Origin: an uncultured Sphingobacteriales bacterium | GTDB taxonomy: Bacteria > Bacteroidota > Bacteroidia > Chitinophagales > Chitinophagaceae | Direction of reading: 5' to 3' | DNA: 64,000 nucleotides | NCBI GenBank assembly: GCA_937991535.1 | Contig: CALKHN010000051.1 | Location: forward strand, 62,001 to 126,000 | Shown: positions 50,005 to 58,678 of the stretch, in pieces | Numbering within the stretch: position 1 is the stretch's first letter | Layout: the number at the start of each line of letters is the position of its first letter | Program-made: the position numbers and the translations under genes | Notes under the pieces: model-generated | The model's input: the letters and a program-made list of their open reading frames with translations, nothing else | What the model was told of the DNA's origin: nothing | Database searches by the model: none

Positions 50005-52533
50005 ATGAAAAATGAAGCTCATGCCAGGATTAAAATAAACCAACTGCTAACGGAAGCAGGCTGGAGATTCTTTGACAATGAGCAGGGAAAAGCGAACATC
50101 CTGCCCGAAAGCCATGTGAAGATCACTCAACGGGAAATGGATGCCTGGGGCAACGACTACGAGAAAACAAAAAATGGCTCATTAGACTTTTTACTGGTAG
50201 ACAGCGACAAAAAACCGCTTTGTGTGCTGGAGGCAAAAAAGGAAAGCCTTCATCCGCTGGTTGCAAAGGAACAGGCAAGAAAATATGCAAAAACCGCTGG
50301 GGCAAGATATGTGATCCTCTCCAATGGCATTGTACACTACTTCTGGGACATCACCCGCGGCAATCCCAAACCGATATACAAATTCCCTTCTCCGGAAGAG
50401 ATCGGCGCCATCAAAAACTGGAATCCGGACCGGAATGCCCTGGCCGGCGAAGTGGTGTCGGCGGATTATATTGTAAAAGTGCAGATGCCCGACTATGCCG
50501 GAAAACCCGGATGGAACGTAACTGTGGAAGCCAGTAAGGATTTTATTAGGTCGAACGGACTTCGTTTTTTAAGACACTACCAGTTAAAAGCCGTTCAGGC
50601 GCTGCAGGCTGCGGTTGCGGCAGGAAAAGACAGATTCCTGTTTGAAATGGCCACCGGCACCGGCAAGACCCTCACCGCCGCGGCTGTGATCAGGCTGTTT
50701 TTGAGAACACAGAACGCGAGGCGGGTCTTGTTCCTGGTGGATCGCTTAGAGCTGGAAGATCAGGCCTGGAAAGCTTTTACGGACTATTTGAAGCCCGATT
50801 ACACGACTTTCATTTTTAAAGAACACAAAAGCGACTGGAGAAACGCGGATATTGTGGTAACCACCATTCAATCGCTGATGCACAATGACAAATACCGATA
50901 TGATTTTTCACCAACCGATTTTGACCTTCTGATCTCAGATGAGGCGCACCGCTCTGTTTCGGGCAATGCAAGAGCGGTATTTGAGTATTTCCATGGTTAT
51001 AAGCTGGGACTAACGGCAACGCCAAAAGATTATTTAAAAGGCGTTGACCCCGACAAAGTAAAGGAAAACGACCCGCGGGAAATTGAACGGAGAATGTTGC
51101 GCGACACCTATGCCACCTTTGGCTGTGAGGGTGGCGACCCCACTTTCCGCTACGCTTTGATTGGCGGCGTGAAGGACGGGTATTTGATCAACCCAAAGGT
51201 GCTGGATGCCCGAACGGAAATCACCACCCAGTTGCTTTCCGACGAAGGATATGCGGTGGTGGTGGCAAACGAGGAAGGGGAAGAAACGGAGACTTTCATT
51301 TCCCGTGATTTTGAAAAGAAGTTTTTCTCTGAAAAGACGAATAGTGTTTTTTGCCAGACTTTTCTCGATAATGCCCTGCGGGATCCCATCACAAACGAGG
51401 TAGGCAAAACCATCATATTTGCGGTGAGTCAGAACCATGCCCGGAAGCTGACGGAAGTGCTCAATGATTTTGCTGCGCAGCTTTTTCCCGGTAAATACCA
51501 TTCGGATTTCGCGGTTCAGGTTACTTCCCAGGTGGGAGACGCGCAGCAAATGACGATCAACTTTACCAACAATAATCTAAATGGTAAAACCACCTGGCTG
51601 GAGGGCTACAAATCAGGCAAAACAAGGGTATGCGTTACCGTTGGTATGATGACCACCGGTTATGATTGTCCTGATTTGCTGAACATCTGCATGATGCGCC
51701 CAATTTTCAGTCCTGCCGATTTTGTGCAGATCAAAGGCCGGGGGACACGCAAAAACACTTTTGAATACAAATTCAAAAATGAGCTGAACGAAGAAGAAAT
51801 CACCCGGCATGAAAAGGAGATCTTTCACCTCTTCGATTTTTTTGCCAACTGCGAATACTTCGAGGAAAAATTTGATTATGATGAAAAGCTGAAACTGCCC
51901 CAGCCGAAAAAAGGAAACGGTGAAGGCGGCGGGGGCGGTGTTGATATTGACAAGTACACTACTTACCAGCCCGACCCCCTGCTGAGCCTGGTTGAGGAGC
52001 CCATCGGGCCCGAAGGAATGCGGATTGACAGGGAATTGTTCAGAAAGTTTGAAGACCGTATCATCATGGACGATGTCATCAAAAAGAATGTGGAGCTTGG
52101 GAACTGGGAGCAGGTAGCCAGCTATATTCAGCAGGAGATATTTGAAAAGCCCCATGAATACTTCAATCTTGAAAAAATACGGAAAGCCGCCAAAATAGAC
52201 CGGAAGATCTCCATTCGCGAAGTGGTGGAAAAGATCTTTGGCATCATTCCGAAATTCAGGTCAAAAGACGAATTGCTGGAAGAGGAGTTCGACAAATTTA
52301 TTTCCATCTATCCGCCGGAGGAAGATGTAAACCTGAGAGCATTGAAATATTTTTTCAAGGCCTATATTGTTGACCAGGACATTCGCAAAATCATTAAGAC
52401 CAAAGATTTCCAGGCCCTGCAAACCCATCCTGTCCTCACCATTGCACAGTTCCGGGCAGTGGATGCCAAATACAGGGAAGTGATCCCTGTGTACATCAAA
52501 GATTACGTTAACCTTGATAAATTTGCCGCCTGA
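50005..52533 (+). CDS. hsdR: Type I restriction endonuclease subunit R (EcoEI-like)
   Basis: An 842-residue restriction and DNA-translocating subunit. The N-terminal nuclease shows the PD-(D/E)xK residues in SLDFLLV (about 61) and VLEAKKE (about 76-78). The SF2 motor has MATGTGKTLTAAAVIRLF (Walker A, about 215) and LISDEAHRSVSG (DEAH, about 312), plus VGMMTTGYDCPDLLN and QIKGRGTRKN in the second RecA fold. The C-terminus resembles the EcoEI R C-terminal domain that contacts the methylase. The stop TGA shares its A with the ATG of the next gene, so the following transposase gene is translationally coupled. It works as a complex with the HsdM-HsdS fusion encoded downstream. Confidence 0.95.
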   Translation: MKNEAHARIKINQLLTEAGWRFFDNEQGKANILPESHVKITQREMDAWGNDYEKTKNGSLDFLLVDSDKKPLCVLEAKKESLHPLVAKEQARKYAKTAGARYVILSNGIVHYFWDITRGNPKPIYKFPSPEEIGAIKNWNPDRNALAGEVVSADYIVKVQMPDYAGKPGWNVTVEASKDFIRSNGLRFLRHYQLKAVQALQAAVAAGKDRFLFEMATGTGKTLTAAAVIRLFLRTQNARRVLFLVDRLELEDQAWKAFTDYLKPDYTTFIFKEHKSDWRNADIVVTTIQSLMHNDKYRYDFSPTDFDLLISDEAHRSVSGNARAVFEYFHGYKLGLTATPKDYLKGVDPDKVKENDPREIERRMLRDTYATFGCEGGDPTFRYALIGGVKDGYLINPKVLDARTEITTQLLSDEGYAVVVANEEGEETETFISRDFEKKFFSEKTNSVFCQTFLDNALRDPITNEVGKTIIFAVSQNHARKLTEVLNDFAAQLFPGKYHSDFAVQVTSQVGDAQQMTINFTNNNLNGKTTWLEGYKSGKTRVCVTVGMMTTGYDCPDLLNICMMRPIFSPADFVQIKGRGTRKNTFEYKFKNELNEEEITRHEKEIFHLFDFFANCEYFEEKFDYDEKLKLPQPKKGNGEGGGGGVDIDKYTTYQPDPLLSLVEEPIGPEGMRIDRELFRKFEDRIIMDDVIKKNVELGNWEQVASYIQQEIFEKPHEYFNLEKIRKAAKIDRKISIREVVEKIFGIIPKFRSKDELLEEEFDKFISIYPPEEDVNLRALKYFFKAYIVDQDIRKIIKTKDFQALQTHPVLTIAQFRAVDAKYREVIPVYIKDYVNLDKFAA

Positions 52534-53174
52534 TGTCAGAAAAATACATGGGAAAATACCGCAACGAATCGGCCCGCCTGCAAAATTGGGATTACGGCAG
52601 CGATGCTGCCTATTTTATTACCATTTGCACCAAAGACCGAAACCATTTTTTCGGGGAGATCAAAAACCATACAATGGAGGTTTCGCCGGCAGGCGCCATC
52701 GCCTTTGTATTGTGGCATGAAATAAAGAATCACGCGCAAAATATTGAATTGGGCGAATTTGTTGTGATGCCTAACCATATTCATGGCATATTGATTTTGG
52801 ATGGGAATAATGCAGGCATGGGAAATGATTCGGACGTTGGGCCGGATGTAGGGACAGGGTTAGACGTAGGGACAAGGCATGCCTTGTCCCTACGTCTAAC
52901 CCTGCAACAATCCCCCCCACAACAATCCCCATCAAACCCCGAAAAAACCATCGGTCAGAAACGATTTCAAAACCAGGGAAAAAACACCATTTCATCCATC
53001 GTTGGTTCCTACAAATCGGCGGTAACCAAATATTGCAACAGGTTGCATTTGCCATTTGGGTGGCAATCCCGTTTTCATGATCACATCATCCGGGACGAGC
53101 AATCGTTTCAAAACATTTCCAGATACATCATTAATAATCCATTGAATTGGTCTGAAGACCAGTTTTTCCAATAG
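52533..53174 (+). CDS. RAYT-type (Y1/HUH) REP-associated tyrosine transposase
   Basis: A 213-residue single-copy HUH endonuclease of the REP-associated tyrosine transposase type. The metal-binding HUH motif is H82-I-H84 in VVMPNHIHGILIL, and the probable catalytic tyrosine is Y198 in RYIINNPLNW. It lacks transposon ends. It starts at an ATG overlapping the hsdR stop (TGATG) and stops 5 bp before hsdM-hsdS, so it is an integral cistron of the restriction operon. Residues 108-124 are encoded by a perfect 50-bp palindrome in a low-complexity linker. Such proteins nick and move short palindromes; a domesticated role in this operon is possible but speculative. Confidence 0.9.
   Translation: MSEKYMGKYRNESARLQNWDYGSDAAYFITICTKDRNHFFGEIKNHTMEVSPAGAIAFVLWHEIKNHAQNIELGEFVVMPNHIHGILILDGNNAGMGNDSDVGPDVGTGLDVGTRHALSLRLTLQQSPPQQSPSNPEKTIGQKRFQNQGKNTISSIVGSYKSAVTKYCNRLHLPFGWQSRFHDHIIRDEQSFQNISRYIINNPLNWSEDQFFQ
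52855..52904. repeat. Perfect 50-bp palindrome inside the RAYT gene
   Basis: Two 25-base arms, beginning CAGGGTTAGACGTAGGGACA, meet at a GCATGC centre without mismatch. The phrase GTAGGGACA is also present once more just upstream (52847-52855). The frame of the RAYT gene passes through without a stop. It is a plausible REP-type hairpin substrate of the encoded enzyme. Confidence 0.95.
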
Positions 53175-53179
53175 AAAAC

Positions 53180-55873
53180 ATGTTAGATACCATAACCAGA
53201 AAAAGAATAGACGACTGCCGGGATATCCTGGTAGGCAAACTGCCCGATCCTAAAGCACAGATTGAACAGATAACCATTGGTTTGATCTACAAATTCATGG
53301 ACGACATGGACAAGGAAGCCGTGGAGTTAGGAGGGAAGGCCAAGTTTTTTTCGGATTACAAGGCGCCCGACCCGGAATTCCCGAACGACCGGAAGAAAGA
53401 CAAAGTGGTGGAGTTCAGCAAATATGCCTGGGATAAGCTGATGCATCCCAAAGTAACGGCTGCCGAAATGCTCCGGTTGTATTCGGAAGCCATTGAGGGA
53501 ATGGAAAAGAACCCGAATATCCCGCAGCTTTTCCGCGACATCTTCAGCAATGCCTATCTGCCTTACCGCGATCCCGAAACACTTAAGCTGTTCCTCAAAA
53601 CCATCGGCGGATTTGAATATACGCACAGCGAAAAGTTGGGCGATGCTTTTGAATACCTGTTGTCGGTGATGGGCTCGCAGGGGGATGCCGGGCAGTTCAG
53701 AACCCCAAGGCATATCATTGATTTTTTGGTTGCCATTGTTGACCCCGGTAAAAACGATACCATTCTCGACCCCGCCTGTGGTACCGCCGGGTTCCTGATT
53801 TCGGCCTACAAACATATCCTCCTGAAACATTCCAAAAACAGTGCTTCGGCCAATATTTTTCAATACAACCAGTTACCGGACGATCAGAAATTTCCTTTGA
53901 ACGGCGAACGGTTAACACCCGACGACCGCAAAAAGCTGATCAGCAATTTTGTGGGTTACGATATTTCGCCCGATATGGTGCGCCTGAGCCTGGTGAATTT
54001 GTATCTGCATGGATTCAATACGCCCCATATTCACGAGTACGACACCCTGAGCAGTGAAGAGCGGTGGAATGACGGTTTTGATGTGATCCTGGCCAACCCG
54101 CCTTTTATGAGCCCGAAGGGAGGGATCAGGCCGCACAAAAAGTTTACCATCAGCAGCAACCGGAGCGAAGTGCTTTTTGTGGATTATATAGCCGAGCACC
54201 TGAACCCCAATGGCAGGGCGGGCATCATTGTGCCGGAAGGCGTGATCTTTCAAAGCGGTAAGGCCTATAAGGAGTTACGGAAGATGCTGGTGGAGAATTA
54301 TCTCTATGCCGTAGTGAGCCTGCCCGCGGGGGTGTTCAATCCCTACAGCGGGGTAAAGACTTCTATTTTGCTGATGAACAAAGCCCTTGCCCGGCAACGG
54401 GAGGAGATCCTGTTTGTGAAGATTGACAATGACGGGTATAACCTTGGCGCGCAACGCACAGCCATCAAAGGCAGCCAGTTGCGAGAAGCCATTGCCATAG
54501 CCCATGCATTTGTTGCATCGGGTGATATTCCCGATACACCGGTTGCCCATACCGTTTTAAAGACCGAAATAGCGGCCAATGGCGATTATAATTTGAGTGG
54601 GGAGAGGTATAGGGTACGAGTTGCACGTAATTCAAATTTCGATTTGGTGCTCGTTGAAGAATTGTTTGAATCAATGAGGAATGGCAGAAATGTTGAACAA
54701 TTTGACCAGCAAGGAAAATATCGGGTTACTCGAATCCAAACAATTTCTGATGGAACTGTTGATATTGAAAGAACAAAATGGACAAATGATGATGTTCCTG
54801 AAGACTATTTCATGCAAGAAGGAGACATTTTGTTGAGCCATATAAACAGTATTGAACATTTGGCTAAATCGGCCATTTTTAAAGGATTCACAGAACCTAT
54901 TGTACATGGAACAAACCTTATCCGCTTTAAGCCTGATAAGTCCAAGGTAATTCCAGAATTTATTGCTGCGGTTTTTAAGTCGGAAACATTTATTGATACA
55001 GCTAAATCCTTTGCACAAAAGGCAGTTAATCAAGCAAGCTTAAGAGTAGCTGATTTAAAAACAATCCAAATCCCCCTTCCGCCCTTATCCATCCAGGAAG
55101 CAATCGTAGCCGAAATCGAAAGCTATCAAAAAATCATAGATGGCGCCAAAGCCGTAGTAGAAAACTACAAACCCAAAATAGACATTGACCCGGATTGGGA
55201 GATGGTGGAGCTGGGAAAGGTTTGTATAGTAACGTCAGGCGGTACACCTGATAGAAAAAATAGTTCTTATTGGAACGGAGGAATTCCTTACATAAAAACA
55301 GGCGAAATCTTCTTTAATAGAATTAGTCAGGCTGAAGAATTCATTACAGAAGAGGGATTAAATAATTCTTCCACACGGCTTATTAGTCCCGGCACAATAT
55401 TAATGGCAATGTATGGACAAGGTGTTACTCGTGGACGCGTTGCTATTCTGGAAATTGAAGCAGCTATAAATCAGGCAGTGGCAGCCATTTCTTGTAGTGA
55501 CAATATTGACAATGAGTTTCTATTTTATCAATTAATGGGGCTTTATGAACATCTAAGAATAATAAGTGATGCCAGAGGAGGAAACCAAAGCAACCTGAAT
55601 GGAAAACTCATTAAAGAATTGAAAATAGTTGTGCCTGATATCGAAACCCAACGTCAAATCGTTGCCCAGATTGAAAAAGAGCGGGAACTGGTGAATGCCA
55701 GCAAGCAGCTCATTAACATTTTTGAGCAGAAGATCAAAGACAGGATCGCTAAAGTATGGGGCAGTTCCGCCGGCCCGGCACAGCAGAAAGAATCAGAAGA
55801 AAGAGAAAATTTAACTATAGCCGCTGAGCCGGAGCCGGTCTATGTCGCGCCGGGGTTTGCATCCAGGCAATAA
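53180..55873 (+). CDS. Type I restriction-modification HsdM-HsdS fusion
   Basis: An 897-residue fusion of methylase and specificity subunits. Residues 1-470 are HsdM-like: N-terminal helices, SAM motif DPACGTAGFLISAY (about 196) and the adenine-methylase motif ILANPPFMSP (about 305). Residues 475-870 are HsdS-like with two target-recognition domains (about 480-640 and 670-830) separated by conserved helical spacers (LPPLSIQEAIVAEIESYQKI and DIETQRQIVAQIEKERELV). It modifies adenine in a bipartite site and directs HsdR. M and S are normally separate genes. The last ten residues (VAPGFASRQ end) and the stop codon come from the flanking 314-bp repeat. The S part looks AT-richer than the M part. 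Confidence 0.93.
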   Translation: MLDTITRKRIDDCRDILVGKLPDPKAQIEQITIGLIYKFMDDMDKEAVELGGKAKFFSDYKAPDPEFPNDRKKDKVVEFSKYAWDKLMHPKVTAAEMLRLYSEAIEGMEKNPNIPQLFRDIFSNAYLPYRDPETLKLFLKTIGGFEYTHSEKLGDAFEYLLSVMGSQGDAGQFRTPRHIIDFLVAIVDPGKNDTILDPACGTAGFLISAYKHILLKHSKNSASANIFQYNQLPDDQKFPLNGERLTPDDRKKLISNFVGYDISPDMVRLSLVNLYLHGFNTPHIHEYDTLSSEERWNDGFDVILANPPFMSPKGGIRPHKKFTISSNRSEVLFVDYIAEHLNPNGRAGIIVPEGVIFQSGKAYKELRKMLVENYLYAVVSLPAGVFNPYSGVKTSILLMNKALARQREEILFVKIDNDGYNLGAQRTAIKGSQLREAIAIAHAFVASGDIPDTPVAHTVLKTEIAANGDYNLSGERYRVRVARNSNFDLVLVEELFESMRNGRNVEQFDQQGKYRVTRIQTISDGTVDIERTKWTNDDVPEDYFMQEGDILLSHINSIEHLAKSAIFKGFTEPIVHGTNLIRFKPDKSKVIPEFIAAVFKSETFIDTAKSFAQKAVNQASLRVADLKTIQIPLPPLSIQEAIVAEIESYQKIIDGAKAVVENYKPKIDIDPDWEMVELGKVCIVTSGGTPDRKNSSYWNGGIPYIKTGEIFFNRISQAEEFITEEGLNNSSTRLISPGTILMAMYGQGVTRGRVAILEIEAAINQAVAAISCSDNIDNEFLFYQLMGLYEHLRIISDARGGNQSNLNGKLIKELKIVVPDIETQRQIVAQIEKERELVNASKQLINIFEQKIKDRIAKVWGSSAGPAQQKESEERENLTIAAEPEPVYVAPGFASRQ

Positions 55874-56212
55874 GCATAGCTACGCGACCCCGGCGCTAAG
55901 ATTTTATGCTCTAAATCTGGTAAAGTAACAATAGTTCAAACTGCTTGCATATACTTATCAGGGATAAATGGCTGAAGCCACAGTTGTACAAAAGCTAAAT
56001 CAGGGCATGTGCACGGATGTGTTGTATCCTCATCCTGTAAGCTTCCCCATTATTCAGCCATGATCATTTAAAGGGAGGACGTCAATCCGTGCTTGAACTT
56101 TTTGTTACTTTTTCTTTCAAGAGAAAAAGTAAAAAGAAAAGACAAAAAGCAAATAAAACGAAACTCCTTTTTCTGTATCATTTGGCAACCCGGACACTGA
56201 AGAAATATGTGT
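55847..56212 (+). repeat. Island-flanking direct repeat, right copy 1 (with 52-bp insertion)
   Basis: Same orientation as the left copies. It starts inside the 3' end of the HsdM-HsdS gene and continues through the conserved stretch. The unit is 366 bp long because about 52 bp (beginning CTGTAAGCTTCCCCATTATT) are present near 56035-56088 that both left copies lack. Either this is an insertion here or a deletion on the left. Confidence 0.92.
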
Positions 56213-56275
56213 CGCGCCGGGGCCTGCATTCGAGCAATAAGCACAGCTATGCGACCCCGGCGCTAAAATTTTATT
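56213..56275 (+). repeat. Truncated right copy 2 of the 314-bp repeat
   Basis: Only the GC-rich fold-back portion (CGCGCCGGGG to CCCCGGCGC) is present, as in the truncated left copy. After it, 56276-56520 is unique AT-rich sequence in which I see no gene. Confidence 0.8.
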
Positions 56276-56520
56276 CTGACACCCTCTTCCAGCAATCGAA
56301 TGTATGTTGGTTAGAACCGGGGGGAATTATCAATACTCATTACCGTAAATTACCGGCATAATCCCCAAAAAACTTTTTCATTTTTAAAAATAAATGAATA
56401 GGTTTGATAACCCTTTTTATCCGCACCCGTATATACCATCCAATATTCAACCCCGATTACCTGTTTCAGTCATGAATTTTATTTGAACGCGGCAGTGGTG
56501 AAGCCTGTTGTGGGTAGCCG

Positions 56521-56604
56521 TTTATAAGGGCTTAAAAATGATTATAAGCGTTTAGAAGTATTTAAAATGAAATGAGTTGCGGAGGCGATGAGTTATCTGT
56601 AATG
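56521..56604 (+). promoter_or_regulatory. Duplicated upstream element, copy A
   Basis: An 84-bp segment sharing with 57303-57394 the order: TTTATAAG/TTTGTGAG, a CTTARAAATGA word, an identical 17-mer TTAGAAGTATTTAAAAT (56552-56568), a purine-rich GGAG and CTGTAATG at the end. It lies 46 bp before the gene at 56651. It could be a shared promoter/operator or the boundary of a gene cassette. Confidence 0.6.
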
Positions 56605-56650
56605 TTTTTGACACTTCAAACTAACAAAAGCATCTTCAAATAATCATAAC

Positions 56651-57181
56651 ATGAAAACGTTTGTTATAGGTTTTTTTAAAGTACTCGGTATACTCATTGT
56701 CATACTTTTTATACTTAACTCATTTATTAGAGTTAGTGACACATCTGGCTCAATAGGAATAGTTGAAGATAAAATGTGGGGACATTCAATTTGGGATTTT
56801 CTAGAACCGCCATACTCTGAAAACTATAAACGATGGAAATTTGCTTCTGATGCAAGTGAAAAGGTTGCAGACTTGTTGGCAAAATATGGAAGTGAAGATT
56901 TGACTTTGAATGATGAATTTGAAAATTACCGACAGGAGGCATTTGAGTGGAGTAGAATAGCATATGAAAATGCATCTGCAATTCCTAAAGAATATTTAAA
57001 AAAGAGTAACGAAGAATTAGCAGATAAGTATACGGAATATTTTGTCAAAGCAGTTGGTGCCTGGCAAGATGGTTTTTCAAACAAGGATATTGATTTGGTT
57101 GAAGTCGGAGTGGAAAGTTATAATAACTTCTTGACTTGGATGCACTCCAAAAGCAGGGAAAATTTTAAAAGCATGAGATAG
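56651..57181 (+). CDS. Membrane-anchored hypothetical protein
   Basis: A 176-residue protein with an N-terminal TM helix (FFKVLGILIVILFILNSFIR) and a hydrophilic, mostly helical, acidic remainder (KYGSEDLTLNDEFENYRQEA, KEYLKKSNEELADKYTEYFV). No family is recognised. The gene is AT-richer than the core genes to the left, in keeping with acquisition. It follows the right flanking repeat of the restriction island and carries a duplicated upstream element in common with the next gene. The 272-bp spacer to that gene holds only the element. Confidence 0.65.
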   Translation: MKTFVIGFFKVLGILIVILFILNSFIRVSDTSGSIGIVEDKMWGHSIWDFLEPPYSENYKRWKFASDASEKVADLLAKYGSEDLTLNDEFENYRQEAFEWSRIAYENASAIPKEYLKKSNEELADKYTEYFVKAVGAWQDGFSNKDIDLVEVGVESYNNFLTWMHSKSRENFKSMR

Positions 57182-57302
57182 ATTTTATAGCACGTAGGGC
57201 AATAGTGCAGCCAATAGAAGCAATAGTAGGGAGGGACGTAACGCAACATCGGCAACAGTAATTCTGAGTGCAGAAGTAAAGACCATCCTAGTTTAATAAT
57301 CG

Positions 57303-57394
57303 TTTGTGAGCACTTAGAAATGACTAAGTATTTGTAAGTGCTTAGAAGTATTTAAAATAATTGATTTACCCGAAGTAAGGAGTAAGCTGTAATG
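57303..57394 (+). promoter_or_regulatory. Duplicated upstream element, copy B
   Basis: A 92-bp segment homologous to 56521-56604. The words CTTAGAAATGACTAAGTATT and CTTAGAAGTATTTAAAAT form an internal direct repeat. It lies 59 bp before the proteinase gene. Confidence 0.6.
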
Positions 57395-57453
57395 CCACGA
57401 CACAGCCTCTATATCAGCAAACCTTTATATTTATATATTAACCAACTAAACTT

Positions 57454-58671
57454 ATGGCAAGTATCCTAAACGAATATATTAAAAAAAGATTAGGACTTAT
57501 AGAACTGCAAAATGAATTGCAAAGACTTATTAAATTATATAATAAACATACGGGTAGATATATGTTCGTGTATGCAGCAGACATTAATAAAGGTCGCAAT
57601 CGTGGTATTGACGTTAGTATGATTCAGGACGATTTTTACAGTATCCAAGATATTCTCAGAGAATCGAATGAAAAGAAAATTGATTTTTACATAGAAACCC
57701 CGGGAGGAAGCGGTGAAGCTGCAGAAGAAATTGCCAAGTTTCTCCGAAAGAAATTTGATGAAGTCAACTTCGTAATAGCCGGAGAATCAAAAAGTGCTGG
57801 AACAATATTGGCGTTGTCCGGCGATAATATTTACATGGCCGATACAGGCAGTTTAGGACCTATTGATGCACAGGTAAAAATTGGGCGCTCTGTTGTTTCA
57901 GCACATGATTATAAAGAATGGGTTGATTTAAAACGAGAAGAAGCTGCCAAAACTGGGAGTCTAAATCCATTTGATGCAGTAATGGTTGCCCAAATTTCAC
58001 CAGGAGAATTGTTCGGAGTAATCAACTCTTTGGAATTTGCCAAAGACTTAGTGAAGGTTTGGCTAGAAGAATATAAGTTTAAAAATTGGACAGAAACAAA
58101 AACAAAGAGAAACCCTGTTACGCCAGAAATGAGAAAACAAAGAGCACATGAGGTGGCTGAAATGTTTTGTAATCATACAACATGGCGTACACATGGACGA
58201 TCATTAAAAATTGAAGACTTAAAAGATGTTTTATTAATTGAACGCATTGATGACGACCCAAAACTTGCTGACATTATCTATAGAATTAAAACTGTTGTAA
58301 AACTAATTTTGGATGGTTCTACGGTTTATAAAATATTTTTTATTGACGATTTAAAAATATCTAAAACTTTCACTGTAAGTCCCGGTGGTAACTTGCCAAC
58401 TCCGACACCAATTCCACAAGCCAAAGGGCAACAAAACCAAATTGATGCAGCAGAGCTTGACATGCAATGTCCTAAATGTGGTAAAAGACATAAGGTAAAT
58501 GGCTATATGGATATTGATAGTCAGCAGATAAAAGCACGAAAATTACCTACCAATCCTAACATTAAAGATAATGACATTCTTATTTGTGATAGTTGTAACT
58601 TTGCATTAGATTTGAAGCCAATTAAGAATCAGATTGAATCTCAAACAAAGCGAAAAGTAACTTTCAAATAA
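57454..58671 (+). CDS. Clp-fold serine proteinase (SDH/SppA-like) with C-terminal zinc ribbon
   Basis: A 405-residue protein of the serine dehydrogenase proteinase (SDH) family, a ClpP/crotonase-fold group related to SppA. After an N-terminal helix comes IDFYIETPGGSGEAAEEIAK (about 76-95), the oxyanion-loop pattern of SppA/ClpP proteases. FVIAGESKSAGTILALSGD places the likely nucleophile at S114, followed by DTGSLGPIDAQV. The C-terminus is a four-cysteine zinc ribbon (C339, C342, C378, C381), which is unusual and may bind a substrate or nucleic acid. No signal peptide or TM segment is seen, so it is cytosolic. A 71-residue gene follows 7 bp later. Next to the restriction island, a defence or stress role is a reasonable guess only. 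Confidence 0.85.
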   Translation: MASILNEYIKKRLGLIELQNELQRLIKLYNKHTGRYMFVYAADINKGRNRGIDVSMIQDDFYSIQDILRESNEKKIDFYIETPGGSGEAAEEIAKFLRKKFDEVNFVIAGESKSAGTILALSGDNIYMADTGSLGPIDAQVKIGRSVVSAHDYKEWVDLKREEAAKTGSLNPFDAVMVAQISPGELFGVINSLEFAKDLVKVWLEEYKFKNWTETKTKRNPVTPEMRKQRAHEVAEMFCNHTTWRTHGRSLKIEDLKDVLLIERIDDDPKLADIIYRIKTVVKLILDGSTVYKIFFIDDLKISKTFTVSPGGNLPTPTPIPQAKGQQNQIDAAELDMQCPKCGKRHKVNGYMDIDSQQIKARKLPTNPNIKDNDILICDSCNFALDLKPIKNQIESQTKRKVTFK

Positions 58672-58678
58672 CAACTTT

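Noticed and set aside
52533..53174. IS200/IS605 insertion sequence
   Set aside because: The transposase is of RAYT type, with no TnpB gene, no left and right ends, and no target duplication visible; its reading frame is fused into the operon.
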